This document shows positions 23,192 through 25,317 of a stretch of 25,317 nt of DNA, one piece after another (within the stretch, counting starts at the first letter, position 1; every line of letters begins with the position of its first letter). Source of the stretch: Actinomycetota bacterium (GTDB taxonomy: Bacteria; Actinomycetota; Actinomycetes; Streptosporangiales; Streptosporangiaceae); assembly GCA_003168295.1 (NCBI GenBank), contig PMST01000193.1:9496-34812 (forward strand), read 5' to 3'. Under the pieces are notes generated by a model, which worked only from the letters and a program-made list of their open reading frames with translations, was not told the origin of the DNA and did no database searches. The translations under genes and the position numbers were made by a program.

Positions 23192-23839
23192 ATGGCGGAA
23201 TCCGAACCCGGAAGCGAGATGGCCCGCAGCGAGCTGCGCGCCTCGCATGACGACAGGGACCGGGTGGTCGAGGTGCTGCGGGTGTCCGCCGGGGACGGGC
23301 GGCTGACCGCGGAGGAACTCGACCAGCGGCTGGAGCTGGCGCTGACCGCGCGGACGTACGGTGAGCTGGCCAAACTGATCTCCGACCTGCCCGCGTCTGG
23401 GTCGGTGGTGAGCGCGCCCGCGACGGCACCCAAGCCCAAGGAGGTCGCGCGCATCGACTGCACCAGCGGGCACGTACGGCGCGTCGACCGGTGGGTGGTA
23501 CCGCAGCGGATGGAGGTGAAGGTGACCAGCGGCCACGTGATGCTGGACTTCACCCAGGCCGTCATCTCGCAGCCGACGCTGCAGCTCGACATCGACGTGC
23601 GCAGCGGTCATGTCCTGCTCAGGACCAAGCCCGGGATCGTGGTGGACGCCGACGACGTGGCGATCCGCAGCGGACACGTGAGGGTCCGCGCGCCGTGGGG
23701 GCCGGACGTTCCGGTGCTGCTGCGGATCGAGATCACCGGCAAGGTCGGCAGCGGCCACTTCATGGCGGGACCACGGCCCCGGACGTTCTGGCAGTGGCTG
23801 ACCAGGCAGCCTCAGCAATACGCCATCAGCGCCGGCTGA
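23192..23839 (+). CDS. DUF1707 protein with five SGH repeats
   Basis: The 215-residue protein starts with a DUF1707 domain (about 15-68: LRASHDDRDRVVEVLRVSAG, then LTAEELDQRLELALTARTYG). A Pro/Ala linker follows (70-84). The rest is beta-rich with five Ser-Gly-His motifs at 92-94, 113-115, 138-140, 160-162 and 187-189, each followed by Val or Phe and 21-27 residues apart, suggesting stacked beta repeats. No signal peptide or clear membrane helix is seen. DUF1707 is common in actinobacteria without a defined function. The ATG at 23192 is chosen because TACAGT lies 6 nt upstream. It precedes the VOC gene by 14 nt, so the two may be cotranscribed. Confidence 0.8.
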   Translation: MAESEPGSEMARSELRASHDDRDRVVEVLRVSAGDGRLTAEELDQRLELALTARTYGELAKLISDLPASGSVVSAPATAPKPKEVARIDCTSGHVRRVDRWVVPQRMEVKVTSGHVMLDFTQAVISQPTLQLDIDVRSGHVLLRTKPGIVVDADDVAIRSGHVRVRAPWGPDVPVLLRIEITGKVGSGHFMAGPRPRTFWQWLTRQPQQYAISAG

Positions 23840-23853
23840 GCCGGGTCGCCGAG

Positions 23854-24594
23854 ATGACAACTCGTCTGGTGCACCTGGTTGTCGACGCGGCGGAGCCCGC
23901 CCGGCTGGCACGGTTCTGGGCCGCGGCCCTCGGCTGGCAAGCGGGCGACGAGGAAGACGGCGCGGTCGACGTCTGGCCCGGCGGCTACAGTTACCCGGAT
24001 CCGGCGGCGCTGCCGCTGGTCTTCGTTCCGGTGCCCGAGCCAAAGAGCGTCAAGAACCGGGTGCATCTGGACCTGGCTACCGAGTCCGCCGCGCATCAGG
24101 CGGCCGAGGTCGATCGGCTGCTGCGCCTCGGTGCGGTCCGGGCCGACATCGGCCAGGGCGACGTGCCGTGGCAGGTACTGGCCGACCCCGAAGGCAACGA
24201 GTTCTGCGTGCTCGACCCACGGCCGGTGTACCGGGACACTGGGGCGGTGGCCGCCGTCGTCTGCGATTGCGCCGATCCGGCCGTGGTGGGAGCCTTCTGG
24301 GCGCTGGCCACGGGATGGCTGCCGGGTGACTCGGTGGAGCACGGGGTGTCGTTCCGGTCGCCACGGGAAGTCGGACCCTACCTGGAGCTGCTGGCGTCCC
24401 GCGAGGTGAGAATCGCCAAGAACCGGATTCACCTGGACGTGGCCCCGTACCGGGGCGAAGATCACGCGGCGGCGGTCAAGACGCTGCTCGAGGCGGGCGC
24501 GGTGCCCGCCGAGGTCGGCCAGGGCGACGATGTCAGCTGGACCGTGCTCGCCGATCCGGAGGGCAGCGAGTTCTGCGTGCTGTCGCCGCGGTGA
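23854..24594 (+). CDS. Tandem-domain VOC (glyoxalase-like) protein
   Basis: The 246-residue protein carries two VOC-fold domains of the Glyoxalase_6-like type. Domain 1 (about 1-120) has LVHLVVDAAEPARLARFWAA, KNRVHLDLA and DPEGNEFCVLD. Domain 2 (about 125-246) has AVVCDCADPAVVGAFWALAT, KNRIHLDVAP and DPEGSEFCVLS. Each repeats the pattern of a strand-helix, an N-R-x-H-L-D strand and a D-P-E-G-x-E-F-C-V-L end. VOC proteins may be lyases, isomerases, dioxygenases or antibiotic-binding proteins; the activity cannot be assigned. ATG 23854 follows the DUF1707 stop by 14 nt. The TGA stop overlaps the GTG of the next gene (GTGA). Confidence 0.82.
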   Translation: MTTRLVHLVVDAAEPARLARFWAAALGWQAGDEEDGAVDVWPGGYSYPDPAALPLVFVPVPEPKSVKNRVHLDLATESAAHQAAEVDRLLRLGAVRADIGQGDVPWQVLADPEGNEFCVLDPRPVYRDTGAVAAVVCDCADPAVVGAFWALATGWLPGDSVEHGVSFRSPREVGPYLELLASREVRIAKNRIHLDVAPYRGEDHAAAVKTLLEAGAVPAEVGQGDDVSWTVLADPEGSEFCVLSPR

Positions 24595-25187
24595 CCCCGG
24601 CGCAGACCCGGACCCTGGCCCAGATCCAGGCCGAGCTTCGCCGGCTCGTCCGCTACGACGACGAATCCATTGTGCACGAGATGTGGATCAGGCAACGGTA
24701 CGACCTCGGCGCCGCGTCCAGCTATCTGCCCGCCAGGACAGCGGCCGTGCTGACAGCGTGGCACGAAGCCGGGCATGCCGTCGCCGCGCTGGCGGTCGGG
24801 GTACGCTTCAGCTCCGCCAGCATCCGGCACGCTCGCGCCAGCCAGGGCCGGGTGCACGGCATCGGTGACGGCGGAGACCGATCGTTCGTCATCGACGCCG
24901 CCGGGCAGATCGCCGAGCAGCTGCGGGACTGGTCCCTGCTCACCGACGACGACCAGCTGCGGGAGTGGCTGTCGGCCTGGCGCGCCGACGGCGGGGATGC
25001 GCGCCGGTTCCGGCGCGGCATCAGGGCGCGCTTCGGTGACGACGAGCTCGCCGCCTGGCGTTACTGCGAGCAGGCGCTGATCCCGCTGCGGCTGCGGATC
25101 CGCCAGCTGGCCCGGGCCCTGCTCGTGCACCCGCGGCACCTGCCGTACGAGGTGGCGGCGGCCATCGCGGACGAGGCCCGGGCCTAG
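24591..25187 (+). CDS. Small protein with HEAGH zinc-protease motif (M41-like), no AAA domain
   Basis: The 198-residue protein contains AWHEAGHAVAALAVG (57-71), with His58, Glu59 and His62 forming an HExxH zinc site of the FtsH/M41 type. Downstream, IDAAGQIAEQLRDWSLLTDD (101-120) resembles the M41 segment that carries the third ligand, making an Asp at 119-121 the likely ligand. There is no AAA ATPase domain and no membrane segment, unlike FtsH, whose protease domain alone is about 200 residues. Substrate unknown and activity not shown. The GTG start overlaps the VOC stop, implying coupling. The stop overlaps that of the following opposite gene at a CTAG. Confidence 0.7.
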   Translation: MTPAQTRTLAQIQAELRRLVRYDDESIVHEMWIRQRYDLGAASSYLPARTAAVLTAWHEAGHAVAALAVGVRFSSASIRHARASQGRVHGIGDGGDRSFVIDAAGQIAEQLRDWSLLTDDDQLREWLSAWRADGGDARRFRRGIRARFGDDELAAWRYCEQALIPLRLRIRQLARALLVHPRHLPYEVAAAIADEARA

Positions 25188-25317
25188 AACGCCGACCGGT
25201 ACCAGCCGGGGAAGCTCGCGAGCGAGTCGAACACCACCTCGGCCCCCGCCCCGGTCAGGTCACGGCCGGAAAACGAGCCGGTCGTGACGCCGACCGCCCG
25301 CACGCCCGCCTGCACCG
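25184..25317 (-). CDS. HAD-family phosphatase, C-terminal fragment (runs off the window)
   Basis: The last 44 residues of a minus-strand gene are present. They include AGVRAVGVTTGSFSGRDLTG and AGAEVVFDSLASFPGWYRSA. The pattern GVRAVGVTTG followed by AGAEVVFDSL is the end of a haloacid-dehalogenase phosphatase core, such as a phosphoglycolate-phosphatase-like enzyme. Catalytic motifs lie outside the window. Its TAG stop shares bases with the TAG of the convergent gene at the palindrome CTAG. Confidence 0.7.
   Translation of the reverse strand, partial: VQAGVRAVGVTTGSFSGRDLTGAGAEVVFDSLASFPGWYRSAF

Overview
The window is a 25.3-kb stretch of very GC-rich DNA with GC-rich codon usage, frequent GTG starts, 4-nt start/stop overlaps and short or absent 5' leaders. 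These traits, and families such as DUF1707, TIGR00027-type methyltransferases and the bifunctional rhamnulose-phosphate aldolase remnant, point to an actinomycete, perhaps Streptosporangiales-like. The genus cannot be read from the sequence alone. No tRNA, rRNA, IS element, phage gene or CRISPR array was seen.

Positions 1-12.4 kb hold an L-rhamnose uptake and catabolism locus. After a leading SAM methyltransferase, a minus-strand pair encodes a LacI-family regulator and an L-fucose/L-arabinose-isomerase-like protein. Divergent from them, across a 507-bp regulatory region, runs a plus-strand operon: rhaT-rhaP-rhaQ-rhaS (ABC importer), rhaM (mutarotase), rhaI (isomerase), a 99-codon chimeric remnant, and rhaB (kinase). 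Near-palindromes of the form TGAAAC-GTTTCA lie at all three promoters of the locus, so the LacI protein probably represses the importer, the isomerase-like gene and itself. The bifunctional rhamnulose-1-phosphate aldolase/dehydrogenase that usually sits between rhaI and rhaB is missing. About 50 codons of its middle remain, joined to a second copy of the rhaI 3' end.

Positions 12.4-17.5 kb hold unrelated genes: a D,D-carboxypeptidase, an NTF2/SnoaL-like protein, a small AAA ATPase, a full-length RecQ helicase and a GNAT acetyltransferase. Several have a TANNNT hexamer 6-7 nt before the start codon, as in leaderless mRNAs.

Positions 17.5-22.9 kb hold a frameshifted DinB/DUF664 remnant, a 670-residue fusion of a TIGR00027-type methyltransferase to two winged-helix modules, an OsmC-family protein, and a TetR/ABC-ATPase/ABC-permease operon with a perfect 8+8 bp operator upstream.

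Positions 22.9-25.3 kb hold a VOC-family remnant, a DUF1707 protein with five SGH repeats, a two-domain VOC protein, a small stand-alone HEAGH metalloprotease-like protein, and the 3' end of a HAD-type phosphatase gene that runs off the window.

The most unusual items are the aldolase-isomerase chimera inside the rhamnose operon and the methyltransferase/winged-helix fusion. Both are inferred from sequence reading only.
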